A DNA stretch of 64,000 nucleotides from a bacterium (GCA_023228325.1 JALOBK010000001.1:969549-1033548), one strand, 5' to 3'. Positions 1 through 9,387 are shown, counted from the stretch's first letter. A program made the numbers and translations. Notes: generated by a model not told the origin, from the sequence alone.

Positions 1-255
1 CCAAGTTGAGCGGATCCCCGGCGCATTGATTTGCGAAGCAAATCAGCGGGGGATAAGCCTTAATAAAATTATATATCAATTTAGTTTTATGAAACTGTAA
101 CTTATGGAACGGCAGTGAACATAAGTTGCCAAGTTGAGCGGATCCCCGGCGCATTGATTTGCGAAGCAAATCAGCGGGGGATAAGCCTTAATAAAATTAT
201 ATATCAATTTAGTTTTATGAAACTGTAACTTATGGAACGGCAGTGAACATAAGTT
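1..255. repeat. Tandem 128-bp repeat with two hairpins per unit
   Basis: Two copies (1-127 and 129-255) look identical with a period of 128 bp; the array may continue to the left of the window. Each unit has two inverted repeats. One is TGATTTGC-GAA-GCAAATCA, flanked by CCCC and GGGG. The other is AACTTATG...CATAAGTT with a 13-nt loop. There is no open reading frame of interest. The unit is REP-like. It lies directly upstream of tilS, and the second copy ends 26 bp before its start codon, so it forms most of the visible 5' region of that operon. Confidence 0.85.
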
Positions 256-281
256 ATTAAATTGAAAAAATATTTTATCCC

Positions 282-1715
282 ATGAAAAAAAATTTCGTTT
301 CTGAAATCGGAAAATATTTCAAACCAGGGGAGAAAATTGTCCTGGGGTTTTCTTCCGGCCCGGATTCCGTCTTTCTTGCGGACTGCGTCAGCGCGGTATC
401 CGAAAGAAAAAAACTGAAAGTATGCATAGCTCATCTTAACCATATGCTGAGAGGGGCGGAAAGCGACAGGGATGAAAAATTCGCGGAAACCTTTGCCGGC
501 GCGCGCGGCATGTCATTTTATTCCGAAAGGAAAGATGTCGCGGCCTTGAGGAAAAAGCTGTCAATCGGCATGGAAGAGGCCGCAAGGATAGCGCGGTACG
601 ATTTTTTTATGCGTTCATGCGGGCGTTTCAATTCATCCACGCTTGTCCTGGGGCATAATTTGGATGACGTTGTGGAGACCGGGCTTATGAGAATAATAAA
701 AGGGACTTCGGTGGACGGCCTCGGCTCCATAAGGAAAGAATCGGTTTTTAACGGAATAAAAATCGTCAGGCCTCTGGTCAACACGGAAAAATCGGAGATC
801 CTCAAATATCTTAAAGAGAGAAAAATCAGATTCCGTGTGGATAAAAGCAACCGGGATAAAAATATAATCAGGAATAAAATCCGGCTGGAACTTATTCCCC
901 TTTTAAAGAAGGAATACAACCCCGCGGTCAGCGAAGCGCTTTCCAGGCTGATGTCCGGAGCCGCCTCGGCAAGCGACGTATTATCAAAGGAAGCCGGCAG
1001 GGAACTTGCGCTCTGTTTAAAGGAAGAAACCGGCGGCTGCCTCAGGCTTGATTGCGGAAAGCTTGTTAATACACCGGATGCGGTTGTCTCCCGTATGATT
1101 AAAACGGTTATTTTATCTGCGGGCGCGGACCCCAAGAAAGTCACCTTCATCAATCTTTCAAGGATTGTCCGGATGCTTCGCCGGGAAGGAGAAAACAAAT
1201 CGTTTTCGTTTGGCAGCCTTGTTATATCAAAGGACGGGAACTTTCTGTATGTTGAACCCCGCGGGGAAAAAAGCAGGGCCTTAAAAAAAAGTTTTTCTCT
1301 CGGCAGCGGCGTAACGGCGGAAAGAGTCGGACTCAAGACAGAAATTCTTAAAGCGGGCGGAGGAACATTCAGGAAAATCCGGGAAGATTTCAAAAAGCAA
1401 AAAGCGTTTGATTTCAGCAAAGGGGCCCTTTCGGGCGTCCAGTATTTTGACGCCTCAAAATCTGGGAAAAGGATACTTTTGAGAAGCGCGGCCGAAGGGG
1501 ACAGATACAGGCCGTCAGGTCTTAACGGGCGCAAAAAAATCCAGGATATACTTGTTGATTCAAAGGTGTTATGCCGCCGCAGGAATAAAATCCCCGTGTT
1601 CTGCGATATGCGCGGCAGGATAATTTTTCTTGCAGGGTACAGAATCAGCGAAGATTTTAAGGTTACGCCGAAAAGCCGGCTCATAGGCAGGATAAGATTC
1701 AGGTTCGAATTATAA
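282..1715 (+). CDS. tilS: tRNA(Ile)-lysidine synthase
   Basis: TilS uses ATP and lysine to modify C34 of tRNA-Ile(CAU) to lysidine, so that the tRNA reads AUA and is charged with isoleucine. The 477-aa protein has the PP-loop near the N terminus as SSGPDS (residues 24-29; the family usually has SGGxDS), then HLNHMLRG, typical of the N-type ATP pyrophosphatase domain. The C-terminal part (about 360-477) fits the TilS C-terminal domain, including the RSAAEGDRYRP segment. The ATG at 282 has no convincing Shine-Dalgarno sequence and sits just after a tandem repeat. It is followed after 91 bp by ftsH, a common neighbour of tilS. Its role is relevant here because both tuf genes in the window are rich in ATA codons. 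Confidence 0.93.
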   Translation: MKKNFVSEIGKYFKPGEKIVLGFSSGPDSVFLADCVSAVSERKKLKVCIAHLNHMLRGAESDRDEKFAETFAGARGMSFYSERKDVAALRKKLSIGMEEAARIARYDFFMRSCGRFNSSTLVLGHNLDDVVETGLMRIIKGTSVDGLGSIRKESVFNGIKIVRPLVNTEKSEILKYLKERKIRFRVDKSNRDKNIIRNKIRLELIPLLKKEYNPAVSEALSRLMSGAASASDVLSKEAGRELALCLKEETGGCLRLDCGKLVNTPDAVVSRMIKTVILSAGADPKKVTFINLSRIVRMLRREGENKSFSFGSLVISKDGNFLYVEPRGEKSRALKKSFSLGSGVTAERVGLKTEILKAGGGTFRKIREDFKKQKAFDFSKGALSGVQYFDASKSGKRILLRSAAEGDRYRPSGLNGRKKIQDILVDSKVLCRRRNKIPVFCDMRGRIIFLAGYRISEDFKVTPKSRLIGRIRFRFEL

Positions 1716-1806
1716 TAAACCGGAATCAAATTGAATATTTTTTGACAAATGTGTTAGATTATATTACCGCAGATAGTATATTGTATTAATTAAAAAGAGG
1801 TATCCA

Positions 1807-3774
1807 GTGAAACCCAAGAAACCTAATGACGACCAAAAAGCCAGATTTTTCCTGAAACCGGCCGTAGTCTGGCTGATAGTCTTATTGACGATATTTTATT
1901 TTTTCAGGTTCAATTCGGTTACTGAAGAAAAACCGGAAGCGATAAGCTATTCCGTGTTTCTGCAGAAAGTCCGGGACGGACAGATTGCCACTTATCAAAA
2001 AACTGAAGGGACTATTACCGCGACCGGCCAGTATACCGACGGGGAAAATTATACCGTGAATGTTGACAGTAACGATCTCCGGCTTGCGGGTATACTCGAT
2101 GAATACGGGGTAAAACTCAATATAGAAAAGGAAAACCCGTTGTGGCCCATTATCTGGACCATCGCGCCGTGGCTGATATTTATCGGGTTTTTGTGGTTTA
2201 TGTTTTTCAGGCAGGTTAAGGCGGGCGGCGGCGGGGCGTTGAGCTTCGGCAAAAGCCGCGCGAGGCTTATGACCAAAGATACGGAACGGGTGACCTTTAA
2301 AGATGTTGCCGGAATAGATGAAGCAAAAGAAGAAGTCGAAGAGATTATAGATTTCCTTAGAGACCCGAAAAAGTTCCAGAGGCTGGGCGGAAGGATCCCG
2401 AAAGGAGTCCTGCTTGTCGGCCCTCCGGGAACAGGGAAAACCCTGCTCGCCAAAGCCATAGCCGGAGAGGCGGACGTCCCGTTCTTTTCCATAAGCGGGT
2501 CCGATTTTGTTGAGATGTTCGTAGGAGTGGGAGCTTCCCGCGTGCGCGATATGTTCGAGCAGGGAAAGCGCAACGCGCCGTGCCTGATATTTCTTGATGA
2601 AATAGATGCCGTCGGAAGACACAGGGGAGCGGGATTAGGCGGAGGACACGATGAAAGGGAACAGACGTTAAACCAGCTGCTGGTCGAGATGGACGGGTTT
2701 AACACGAAAGAGGGAGTAATCCTGATAGCCGCCACAAACAGGCCCGATGTGCTTGATCCGGCGCTTTTAAGGCCCGGCCGTTTTGACAGGCAGATAGTTA
2801 TAGATTTTCCCGACTTGAGAGGCAGGGAACAGATACTCCGGGTCCATGCAAAAAAAATAAAAATTTCCAAAGATGTCGAGTTAAGTATTATAGCCAGGGG
2901 GACACCCGGTTTTTCAGGGGCCGACCTTGCCAACCTTATAAATGAAGCCGCTCTGCTTGCGGCGAGAAAAGACCTGAAAGAAGTGTTTCTCGATGACCTT
3001 GAAGAGGCGAGGGATAAAGTTGCTTTCGGGAAAGAAAGAAGAAGCCGCACGATTGACGAAAAAGAGAAGGAGATTATCGCATATCATGAAGCCGGGCACG
3101 CTATACTGCAGAGCATCCTGGAATATACAGACCCCGTTCATAAGGTTACGATAATTCCCCGCGGGATAGCTTTCCTGGGCGCTACCATGCATCTGCCCGA
3201 AAAAGATAAATACCTGGAGGGGAAAAAGGAAATACTCGATGATATAACCGCATTGCTCGGCGGAAGAGTGGCTGAAGAAATGATAATCGGCGACATTACT
3301 TCGGGAGCCAAAAGCGATTTAAAAAGGGCGACTAAACTTTCAAGAGCCATGGTGTGCGAGTGGGGAATGAGCGAAAAAATGGGCCCGATGACTTTCGGAG
3401 AGAGAGAGGAACATATTTTTCTTGGAAGAGAAATTTCAAGACATCAGGATTACAGCGAACAAACCGCCGTCCAGATAGATGAGGAAGTCAGAAAAGTGAT
3501 AGATTACTGCTATGAGCGGGCAAAAGAGATTTTAAATAAAAACAGGGATAAAATGGTCCTGCTTGCCAAAGCCCTGCTTGCAAGAGAAGTCATAGAAGGT
3601 AAAGATGTAGATTATATAGTTAAAAAAGGAAAATTGCCGAGATTTAAAAGCCGCATAAAGGAAAAAAGTGCCAGCAAAAAGAAAGATACCGCTCAAAAAA
3701 CCGAAAAAACTCCCGAAGAGAGAGCAAGGGAAAATATCCCGGATAATAACCCTCTTACCCAAAAGGCTAAGTGA
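1807..3774 (+). CDS. ftsH: ATP-dependent zinc metalloprotease FtsH
   Basis: Membrane-bound AAA+ protease that degrades misfolded membrane proteins and short-lived regulators. The 655-aa protein has two N-terminal membrane helices (about 18-34 and 112-132) flanking a periplasmic segment. It has Walker A GPPGTGKT (205-212), Walker B LIFLDEID, the second region of homology around ATNRPDVLDPALLRPGR, and the zinc site HEAGH (427-431). The Lys/Glu-rich C-terminal tail (about 615-655) is low complexity. The start is GTG, supported by AAGAGG at 1795-1800. The end overlaps the upstream part of the folP reading frame. Confidence 0.97.
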   Translation: MKPKKPNDDQKARFFLKPAVVWLIVLLTIFYFFRFNSVTEEKPEAISYSVFLQKVRDGQIATYQKTEGTITATGQYTDGENYTVNVDSNDLRLAGILDEYGVKLNIEKENPLWPIIWTIAPWLIFIGFLWFMFFRQVKAGGGGALSFGKSRARLMTKDTERVTFKDVAGIDEAKEEVEEIIDFLRDPKKFQRLGGRIPKGVLLVGPPGTGKTLLAKAIAGEADVPFFSISGSDFVEMFVGVGASRVRDMFEQGKRNAPCLIFLDEIDAVGRHRGAGLGGGHDEREQTLNQLLVEMDGFNTKEGVILIAATNRPDVLDPALLRPGRFDRQIVIDFPDLRGREQILRVHAKKIKISKDVELSIIARGTPGFSGADLANLINEAALLAARKDLKEVFLDDLEEARDKVAFGKERRSRTIDEKEKEIIAYHEAGHAILQSILEYTDPVHKVTIIPRGIAFLGATMHLPEKDKYLEGKKEILDDITALLGGRVAEEMIIGDITSGAKSDLKRATKLSRAMVCEWGMSEKMGPMTFGEREEHIFLGREISRHQDYSEQTAVQIDEEVRKVIDYCYERAKEILNKNRDKMVLLAKALLAREVIEGKDVDYIVKKGKLPRFKSRIKEKSASKKKDTAQKTEKTPEERARENIPDNNPLTQKAK

Positions 3775-4954
3775 TTTTGAAGAAGAGCTGAGAAAAATTG
3801 AGGTTGATCCTGCGGGTATAAGCAGGATGAAAGAAAAAGGGGTTATGGCCTTATTGAAAATTTCTTCGGTCCGTAACCCTTCGGCAAATATCATAAAACA
3901 GGCAATGCTTTCCCTGGGCGGAGACGCGGCGATATCAAGATGGGCGCTGACACAGCCCGGCAGAAAATCCGATATTATCCTGATAGGAACCCTTGCCCAG
4001 ATAAAAAAACTGCCGGAAAAACTTCAGAAACAGAATTACTTCGAATTGCCCCGTATAGCCGGTCTTATAAGCGAAAAAGTCAGCGGGAAATCTTCCTGTC
4101 CACCGGAATTCAGGTTCGGCAGAGAAAAAATCACATTCGACAAAGGGCCTGCCGTGATGGGTGTGGTGAATATTACGCCGGATTCTTTTTACGACGGCGG
4201 AAAGTTTTTTTCGGTTGAATCTGCGGTTGAGCGCGCCCTGCGGCTTGCGGCGGAAGGCGCGGATATCTTGGATATCGGCGGCGAATCGACAAGGCCCGGT
4301 TCCAAAGGGGTTTCACCGGATGAGGAACTCAGGAGAATCATTCCCGTTATAAAGAAAGTAAAGCGGCGCGTGTCGGTGCCGTTATCCGTCGATACGAGAA
4401 AATATAAAGTTGCCGCCGGGGCTATAAAAGCCGGAGCTTCCATAATCAACGATATAAGCGCGATGACCGCCGATAAGCGCATGCTCGGGCTTGCCGCGCG
4501 GACCGGAGCCGGATGTATAATTATGCATATGAAAGGCAGTCCTGAAACAATGCAGGTAAACCCCGGTTATTCGGACACAGTCGGCGAAATCGCGGAGTTT
4601 CTTCACCTGAGGGCGTCGGCGCTGGTTAAAGCGGGCGTAAAAAAAAGTTGTATTTCTGTTGATCCTGGCATAGGATTTGGTAAAACTGTAAAAGACAATT
4701 ATGCTATACTGAATCGTATAGATGAAATAGCGGCGCTCGGTTATCCTGTAACGCTGGGGTTGTCGAGAAAATCGTTTATAGGCAGGGTGACGGGAGAAAG
4801 CGCCGAATTCAGGCTGCCCGGTTCCATCGCGGCCGGAGCGGTCGGAGTTTTTCTCGGCGCGAATATTATAAGAGCTCATGATGTGACGGAAACCCGGCAG
4901 GCGCTTAAGATAGCCTGGCTGATACGCAATTATAATGATGTCAAGGAGCGGTAA
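3668..4954 (+). CDS. folP: Dihydropteroate synthase with N-terminal extension
   Basis: Condenses p-aminobenzoate with 6-hydroxymethyl-dihydropterin pyrophosphate in folate synthesis. The TIM-barrel domain starts near residue 158: MGVVNITPDSFYDGG (pterin-site signature), DIGGESTRPGS, SVDTRK and NDISA are all present. About 130 residues precede it, containing NIIKQAMLSLGGDAAISR, an extra domain seen in some DHPS proteins. The start is uncertain. GTG at 3668 overlaps ftsH by 107 nt. The next in-frame ATG (3827) would cut into the conserved-looking extension, so 3668 or an unusual codon between the two is likely. The stop overlaps the cdaA ATG by one base (TAATG). Confidence 0.9.
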   Translation: MPAKRKIPLKKPKKLPKREQGKISRIITLLPKRLSDFEEELRKIEVDPAGISRMKEKGVMALLKISSVRNPSANIIKQAMLSLGGDAAISRWALTQPGRKSDIILIGTLAQIKKLPEKLQKQNYFELPRIAGLISEKVSGKSSCPPEFRFGREKITFDKGPAVMGVVNITPDSFYDGGKFFSVESAVERALRLAAEGADILDIGGESTRPGSKGVSPDEELRRIIPVIKKVKRRVSVPLSVDTRKYKVAAGAIKAGASIINDISAMTADKRMLGLAARTGAGCIIMHMKGSPETMQVNPGYSDTVGEIAEFLHLRASALVKAGVKKSCISVDPGIGFGKTVKDNYAILNRIDEIAALGYPVTLGLSRKSFIGRVTGESAEFRLPGSIAAGAVGVFLGANIIRAHDVTETRQALKIAWLIRNYNDVKER

Positions 4955-5760
4955 TGGAGCAGGTCGTTGAATTTATCCTGGCAGTATGGAAGCCGGTTGT
5001 TGAAATCGCGGCTATGTCTATCATTTTTTATTATATGCTTCTTTCCATCAGGGGAACGCTCGCTCAGCAGGTTTTAAAAGGGATTATAATATTTTTTGTG
5101 GCGTTCATATTGATTCAGAAACTGCATCTGGAAACTATAAACTGGATTTTAACGAAAGTTTTCGCGATTTCGATTATCGGTTTCATAATACTTTTCCAGC
5201 CGGAACTGAGAAGGACACTTGCGCATATAGGCGAAAAACAGTTTTTTATGTCTATGTATGCCGAAGAAGCGGTGATAGATGTCCTTGTCCGCGCGGTATC
5301 GGGCCTGTCGAAGAAAAAAATCGGGGCTTTGATAGCGATTGAAAGGGAAGTCGGGCTGAAAGATTATATTGAAAGCGGTATCCCCATAAACAGCAGGGCA
5401 AGCGAAGAACTCATACAAACGATATTTATCCCGAACACGCCTCTGCATGACGGGGGGGTTATTATAACAAACAACAGGATAAGCGCCGCGGGGTGTATTT
5501 TTCCCCTTTCGAGCAACCCGACGCTGAGCAAGACATTGGGGACAAGGCACAGGGCGGCTATCGGACTTTCGGAAGAGACGGATTCGGTTACAATAGTGGT
5601 TTCGGAAGAAACAGGCTCGATTTCAGTCGCTTCAAACGGCGTGCTGACAAGGGATATGGATGACGCAAGGCTTAAACGGGCGCTGCTTAACCTTCTTGAA
5701 CCGAAGAGCAATAAGCCGGCCAGGAATAACAGGTTATTTTTCAGGAAAAACAAGAGATGA
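4954..5760 (+). CDS. cdaA: Membrane diadenylate cyclase CdaA
   Basis: Makes cyclic di-AMP from two ATP molecules. The 268-aa protein has about three N-terminal membrane helices (residues 15-80), then the DAC domain with HDGG (165-168) and RHR (198-200). The usual motif is DGA; here the alanine is glycine. RBS AAGGAG (4943-4948) lies just inside the end of folP. The stop overlaps the ATG of the next gene (ATGA), a YbbR protein, which is the usual CdaA partner. This pairing supports the call. Confidence 0.95.
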   Translation: MEQVVEFILAVWKPVVEIAAMSIIFYYMLLSIRGTLAQQVLKGIIIFFVAFILIQKLHLETINWILTKVFAISIIGFIILFQPELRRTLAHIGEKQFFMSMYAEEAVIDVLVRAVSGLSKKKIGALIAIEREVGLKDYIESGIPINSRASEELIQTIFIPNTPLHDGGVIITNNRISAAGCIFPLSSNPTLSKTLGTRHRAAIGLSEETDSVTIVVSEETGSISVASNGVLTRDMDDARLKRALLNLLEPKSNKPARNNRLFFRKNKR

Positions 5761-6677
5761 GAGATTTTTTTACAAAAAACATATGGACTAAAATCTTATC
5801 GGTGATATTTGCCGTGATAGTCTGGTTTTATGTCGCCGAAATGAGAAGCGTGAAACACGTCGCGAAAATACCCCTGAGGTTTATTCCTCCGGCCAACCTT
5901 GCGGTTGTTGACAGTTCCGCCGATGTGTTGAGAGTGACTTTCAGCGGGACGGCCGAGGAAGTCCAGAGCCTTGAAAATTATGACCTTGAGGCAGTACATA
6001 AAATCCCTGATTCCCAGGACAAGGGCCGCGTCCTTATAAAGGTGGCAAAAAGCGATATCAGCAAACCCATAAGAGTCAGTGTTGTAAATATCGAGCCTAA
6101 AATTGTAGATGTGGCGCTTGATGAACAGATAGAAAAAAAACTGATAGTCAGGCCTGTCTGGATAGGCCAGCCGGCTTACGGTTATGAAATCGCCGACGCA
6201 TCTTCAACCCCGAGAGAAGTATCCGTTCTCGGGCCTGAAAAACTGTTAAGCTCCAAGAGATACATCGAAACCCTGCCGATAGATGTTACAGGCAAGGATA
6301 AATCGTTTGCCGTAAGGGTGCCGCTTGAGCCCCTTATCAAAGATGACATCTATAAGGGAGAGAAAGTCGTTGTAGTATCGCTTGAAATAAAAGAGGCGTT
6401 GTCCCAACGGCGCTTTGAGCAGCTGCCGGTGAATATACTTACTTCTTCATCAAGAAAACTTTCCATCAGGATTGAACCTGTGAGTGTTGCCGCGGTAGTG
6501 AGCGGCCCGCAGAACATACTCGACAAAATGGGTCCGCAGGAAATATCGCTGTTTATAGAAGTGCTTGAGAAGAAAAAAGGCGTGTATGAGCTTCCCGTCA
6601 AAGCCGACCTTCCCAAAAATGTTTTTCTTGAGCGAACCGAACCCGAGGCGGTTGAGGTAACGATTAACGGGCATTAA
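5757..6677 (+). CDS. ybbR: YbbR-domain protein (CdaR-like regulator of CdaA)
   Basis: A 306-aa protein with one N-terminal membrane helix (about 11-27, TKILSVIFAVIVWFYVA) and an extracytoplasmic portion made of repeated YbbR-type beta domains. Recognisable segments are RVTFSGTAEEVQSL, SVLGPEKLLSS and VVSGPQNIL. In Gram-positive bacteria CdaR binds CdaA and modulates its activity; translational coupling to cdaA here (ATGA overlap) suggests the same partnership. glmM, often next in such operons, is absent; pdxJ follows. Confidence 0.85.
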   Translation: MRDFFTKNIWTKILSVIFAVIVWFYVAEMRSVKHVAKIPLRFIPPANLAVVDSSADVLRVTFSGTAEEVQSLENYDLEAVHKIPDSQDKGRVLIKVAKSDISKPIRVSVVNIEPKIVDVALDEQIEKKLIVRPVWIGQPAYGYEIADASSTPREVSVLGPEKLLSSKRYIETLPIDVTGKDKSFAVRVPLEPLIKDDIYKGEKVVVVSLEIKEALSQRRFEQLPVNILTSSSRKLSIRIEPVSVAAVVSGPQNILDKMGPQEISLFIEVLEKKKGVYELPVKADLPKNVFLERTEPEAVEVTINGH

Positions 6678-6687
6678 GGGAGATTCC

Positions 6688-7428
6688 GTGAGTAAAAAAC
6701 TTCTGCTGGGTGTTAATATCGACCATATTGCGACTTTAAGGCAGGCGAGGCTGGAGAAATTTCCTTCCGTTATCCGGGCCGCTAAAGCCTGCGAACAGGC
6801 CGGAGCCGGCCAGATAACGGTTCATCTGCGGGAAGACAGAAGGCACATACAGGACAAAGATGTCTTTGAACTGAAAAAAATTTTGTCCGGAAAATTGAAC
6901 CTTGAAATGGCCTGTTACGATGAAATAATTAATATAGCGTGCAAACTCAGGCCCCACCAGGCGACACTTGTTCCCGAAAAAAGAAGAGAATTGACCACAG
7001 AAGGCGGCCTTGATGTTATAAAGAATTTTAAGGCCGTTTCCGGAACCGTTGACAGGCTGCAGAAGAAAAGAATAACGGTCAGCCTTTTTATAGATCCCGA
7101 TTTGGAACAGGTGGAGATGGCGTTAAGGACGGGAGCGGAATTCATTGAACTTCACACAGGTTCTTTTGCCAACGCGGCGTCAGAATCAAAAGCGCAAAAA
7201 GAGCTGTTGAAGCTGATTGACGCTTCGGTGTTCGCGCGCGCTCTCGGGCTTGGAGTCAATGCCGGGCACGGCATAGATTACAATAACATAAAATCAATAT
7301 TGAAGATTCCCTATATGCATGAACTGAACATCGGGTTTTCCATTATTGCGGAAGCTGTTTTTACGGGTTTGGATAAAGCGGTGAGAAAGATGATTAAGTT
7401 GATGAGACAGTATAGAGGTGTAAGTTGA
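6688..7428 (+). CDS. pdxJ: Pyridoxine 5'-phosphate synthase
   Basis: Final ring-closing enzyme of the DXP-dependent vitamin B6 pathway; it joins 1-deoxyxylulose 5-phosphate and 3-amino-2-oxopropyl phosphate. At 246 aa the length fits the family. The N terminus LLGVNIDHIATLRQAR, then QITVHLREDRRHIQDKDVF, HTGSFANA and VNAGHGIDY are characteristic. The GTG start is preceded by AAGGGAGA. It overlaps the acpS start by 4 nt. The pdxJ-acpS order is seen in many bacteria. Confidence 0.96.
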   Translation: MSKKLLLGVNIDHIATLRQARLEKFPSVIRAAKACEQAGAGQITVHLREDRRHIQDKDVFELKKILSGKLNLEMACYDEIINIACKLRPHQATLVPEKRRELTTEGGLDVIKNFKAVSGTVDRLQKKRITVSLFIDPDLEQVEMALRTGAEFIELHTGSFANAASESKAQKELLKLIDASVFARALGLGVNAGHGIDYNNIKSILKIPYMHELNIGFSIIAEAVFTGLDKAVRKMIKLMRQYRGVS

Positions 7429-7793
7429 TCAAAGGTATAGGCGTAGACCTTGTGGAGAATGAAAGGATAAAAAACCTTATACAAAAATGGGGTCAGGCTT
7501 TTCTGGATAAGGTTTTCCTGCCGGAAGAAATCGAGTATTGTTCCGGCAAACGGGATTTCCCGTCGTGTTTCGCGGCGCGGATTGCCTGCAAGGAAGCTGT
7601 CTTTAAAGCGTTCGGCACCGAGAAACTTACGTGGAAAGATGTCAAAGTCGTCAAGACGCTCCATGGGGCGCCCCAGATAAAACTTCTCGGGAACGCGTTG
7701 AAGTTCTGGGAAAAAAGCAGCCTCAGGCATTTAAACATAAGCCTGTCGCATTCGCGCAATTACTCGATTGCCGTCGCGACGATAGAAACATAA
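7425..7793 (+). CDS. acpS: Holo-[acyl-carrier-protein] synthase
   Basis: Transfers 4'-phosphopantetheine from CoA to acyl carrier protein. The 122-aa protein has the two family signatures: KGIGVDLVENERI at the N terminus, with the metal-binding aspartate, and CFAARIACKEAVFKAFG. The start is TTG, overlapping the pdxJ stop (TTGA) and preceded by GAGGTG at a good distance. The TTG start and overlap imply translation coupled to pdxJ. Confidence 0.95.
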   Translation: MIKGIGVDLVENERIKNLIQKWGQAFLDKVFLPEEIEYCSGKRDFPSCFAARIACKEAVFKAFGTEKLTWKDVKVVKTLHGAPQIKLLGNALKFWEKSSLRHLNISLSHSRNYSIAVATIET

Positions 7794-7797
7794 AAAT

Positions 7798-9333
7798 ATG
7801 AAAGCCGTAACTCCTCAGGAAATAAAAGAAATGGACGCGAGAGCGTCCTCCGAATTCGGCGTGGCCGAAACCATCCTTATGGAAAACGCGGGGAAGACGG
7901 TTGCCGAAACCGTCAAAAAAGAGGTTTCATCCATGTCCGAAACGCCTCAGGTTGTCGTTCTCTGCGGAAAGGGCAACAACGGCGGCGACGGCCTTGTTGC
8001 CGCGCGCCATCTCTGCAGCGTTTTTCCGGATGTTAAAATTTTATGCTGTTTCAAAGAGGAAGATGCCGGAAACAACACTAAAGAGCAGTTAAAGAAAATC
8101 AAAAAATCTTCTGTGGATTTTTTACCGGATTCGCTTGAAAAGTATCTTGGGAAAGATTGTATTGTGGTGGACGCGCTTCTTGGTATCGGTGTCAGGGGAA
8201 AAGTCGAAAGCCCTTGTTCCGACTGGATAAATACCGTCAACCGGTCCGGTCATTTTGTTGTTTCCGTGGATGTCCCTTCGGGCCTGGACGCGCTCAGCGG
8301 ACTGCCTTGCGGAACAAGCGTCAAAGCTGATGTGACGGTAACGATGGGCCTGCCTAAAATAGGATTGCTCTATGAAAAAGCGTCCGCTTATACAGGAAAG
8401 ATGATTGTGGCTGATATCGGCTATCCTGATGAAATTTATAATATGAGCCATTCGAGAGTTGAAGTTATGACGCCTTCCGAGGCAAAATCTTTTATACCAA
8501 AAAGGTTTTGCCCTTCCGATAAAAGGTCTTACGGCCATGTTTTTATTGTTTCGGGGTCATCATTATATACAGGCGCGGGTATTATGTGCGCGAGGGCATC
8601 TATGAGAGCCGGAGCCGGTTTGGTGACGCTGGGTGTTCCCGAAAGCCTGCTTTCGGTGTACCAGTCAAGGTTAATAGAAGAGATGCCGTTTCCCCTTAAG
8701 GAAAAAAGCCACGGCATACTGGGTTTTAAGGCTCTTCCCCAGATCCTTAACTGGACGCAAAGAGCCGATGCCGCCGTTATCGGGCCGGGACTTTCGGTGG
8801 ATTCCGAAACTATGGCGCTTGTCCGCGACGTCATTAAATACAGCACCGGCAAGATAGTGCTGGACGCTGATGCCATCACAGCCGTTTCCGAAAACGCCGA
8901 TGTGCTGAATTTCTCGGGCGCTGAAACGGTCCTGACGCCTCATGCCGGGGAAATGGCGCGGCTCTGCGGCTGCACAAGAGAGGAAGTCGAGGCCAACAGG
9001 TGGGAACTGGCCCTTGAGGTTGCCGAAAAAAGGAATACCACCGTTGTGCTGAAAGGTGCCCGCACCGTTATAGCCGGGAAAAACGGCTCATTGTTTGTTA
9101 ACATCACAGGCAACCCCGGGATGGCAACCGGAGGCTCTGGGGACGCGCTCGCGGGCATTATAGGTTCTTTGATTGCCCAGGGGCTCGGAAGTTTCAACGC
9201 TTCCGTATTCGGCGTTTTCCTGCATGGTGTTGCCGGGGACATTGCCGCATCAAAAAAAGGCGAAATATCACTGATAGCATCAGACATAATATCTTCGATA
9301 CCCGACGCTTACAATATGCTGCCGTCCCTGTAA
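7798..9333 (+). CDS. nnrDE: Bifunctional NAD(P)HX epimerase/dehydratase
   Basis: Repairs hydrated NADH/NADPH. Residues about 1-215 form the YjeF_N epimerase domain (VVLCGKGNNGGDGLVAARHL; VDALLGIGVRG; VDVPSGLDALSG). Residues about 225-511 form the ADP-dependent dehydratase with the ribokinase-like fold (VIGPGL; LDADAIT; NPGMATGGSGDALAGIIG). At 511 aa it matches the fused form. No clear Shine-Dalgarno sequence precedes ATG 7798, which lies 4 nt after acpS, so coupling is likely. It is the last gene of this operon. Confidence 0.95.
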   Translation: MKAVTPQEIKEMDARASSEFGVAETILMENAGKTVAETVKKEVSSMSETPQVVVLCGKGNNGGDGLVAARHLCSVFPDVKILCCFKEEDAGNNTKEQLKKIKKSSVDFLPDSLEKYLGKDCIVVDALLGIGVRGKVESPCSDWINTVNRSGHFVVSVDVPSGLDALSGLPCGTSVKADVTVTMGLPKIGLLYEKASAYTGKMIVADIGYPDEIYNMSHSRVEVMTPSEAKSFIPKRFCPSDKRSYGHVFIVSGSSLYTGAGIMCARASMRAGAGLVTLGVPESLLSVYQSRLIEEMPFPLKEKSHGILGFKALPQILNWTQRADAAVIGPGLSVDSETMALVRDVIKYSTGKIVLDADAITAVSENADVLNFSGAETVLTPHAGEMARLCGCTREEVEANRWELALEVAEKRNTTVVLKGARTVIAGKNGSLFVNITGNPGMATGGSGDALAGIIGSLIAQGLGSFNASVFGVFLHGVAGDIAASKKGEISLIASDIISSIPDAYNMLPSL

Positions 9334-9345
9334 TTTATTTTTAAC

Positions 9346-9374
9346 TTGATTTTTGAGATGTTTTTTATTTTAAT
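9346..9374 (+). promoter_or_regulatory. Candidate promoter for the tRNA cluster
   Basis: TTGATT (9346-9351), a 17-nt spacer, then TTTAAT (9369-9374) lie in the only AT-rich stretch between nnrDE and the tRNA genes. The -35 match is modest, so this is tentative. Read-through from the upstream operon is the alternative. Confidence 0.3.
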
Positions 9375-9387
9375 AAGGGGCTTGACC

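Noticed and set aside
518..1729. Long minus-strand open frame antisense to tilS
   Set aside because: It is the complement of a clear tilS gene, with no recognisable motif and a composition explained by the codon bias on the other strand.
1731..1765. Promoter before ftsH (TTGACA at 1742)
   Set aside because: A perfect -35-like TTGACA is present, but the nearest -10-like TATATT is only 12 nt away and the next is 29 nt away.
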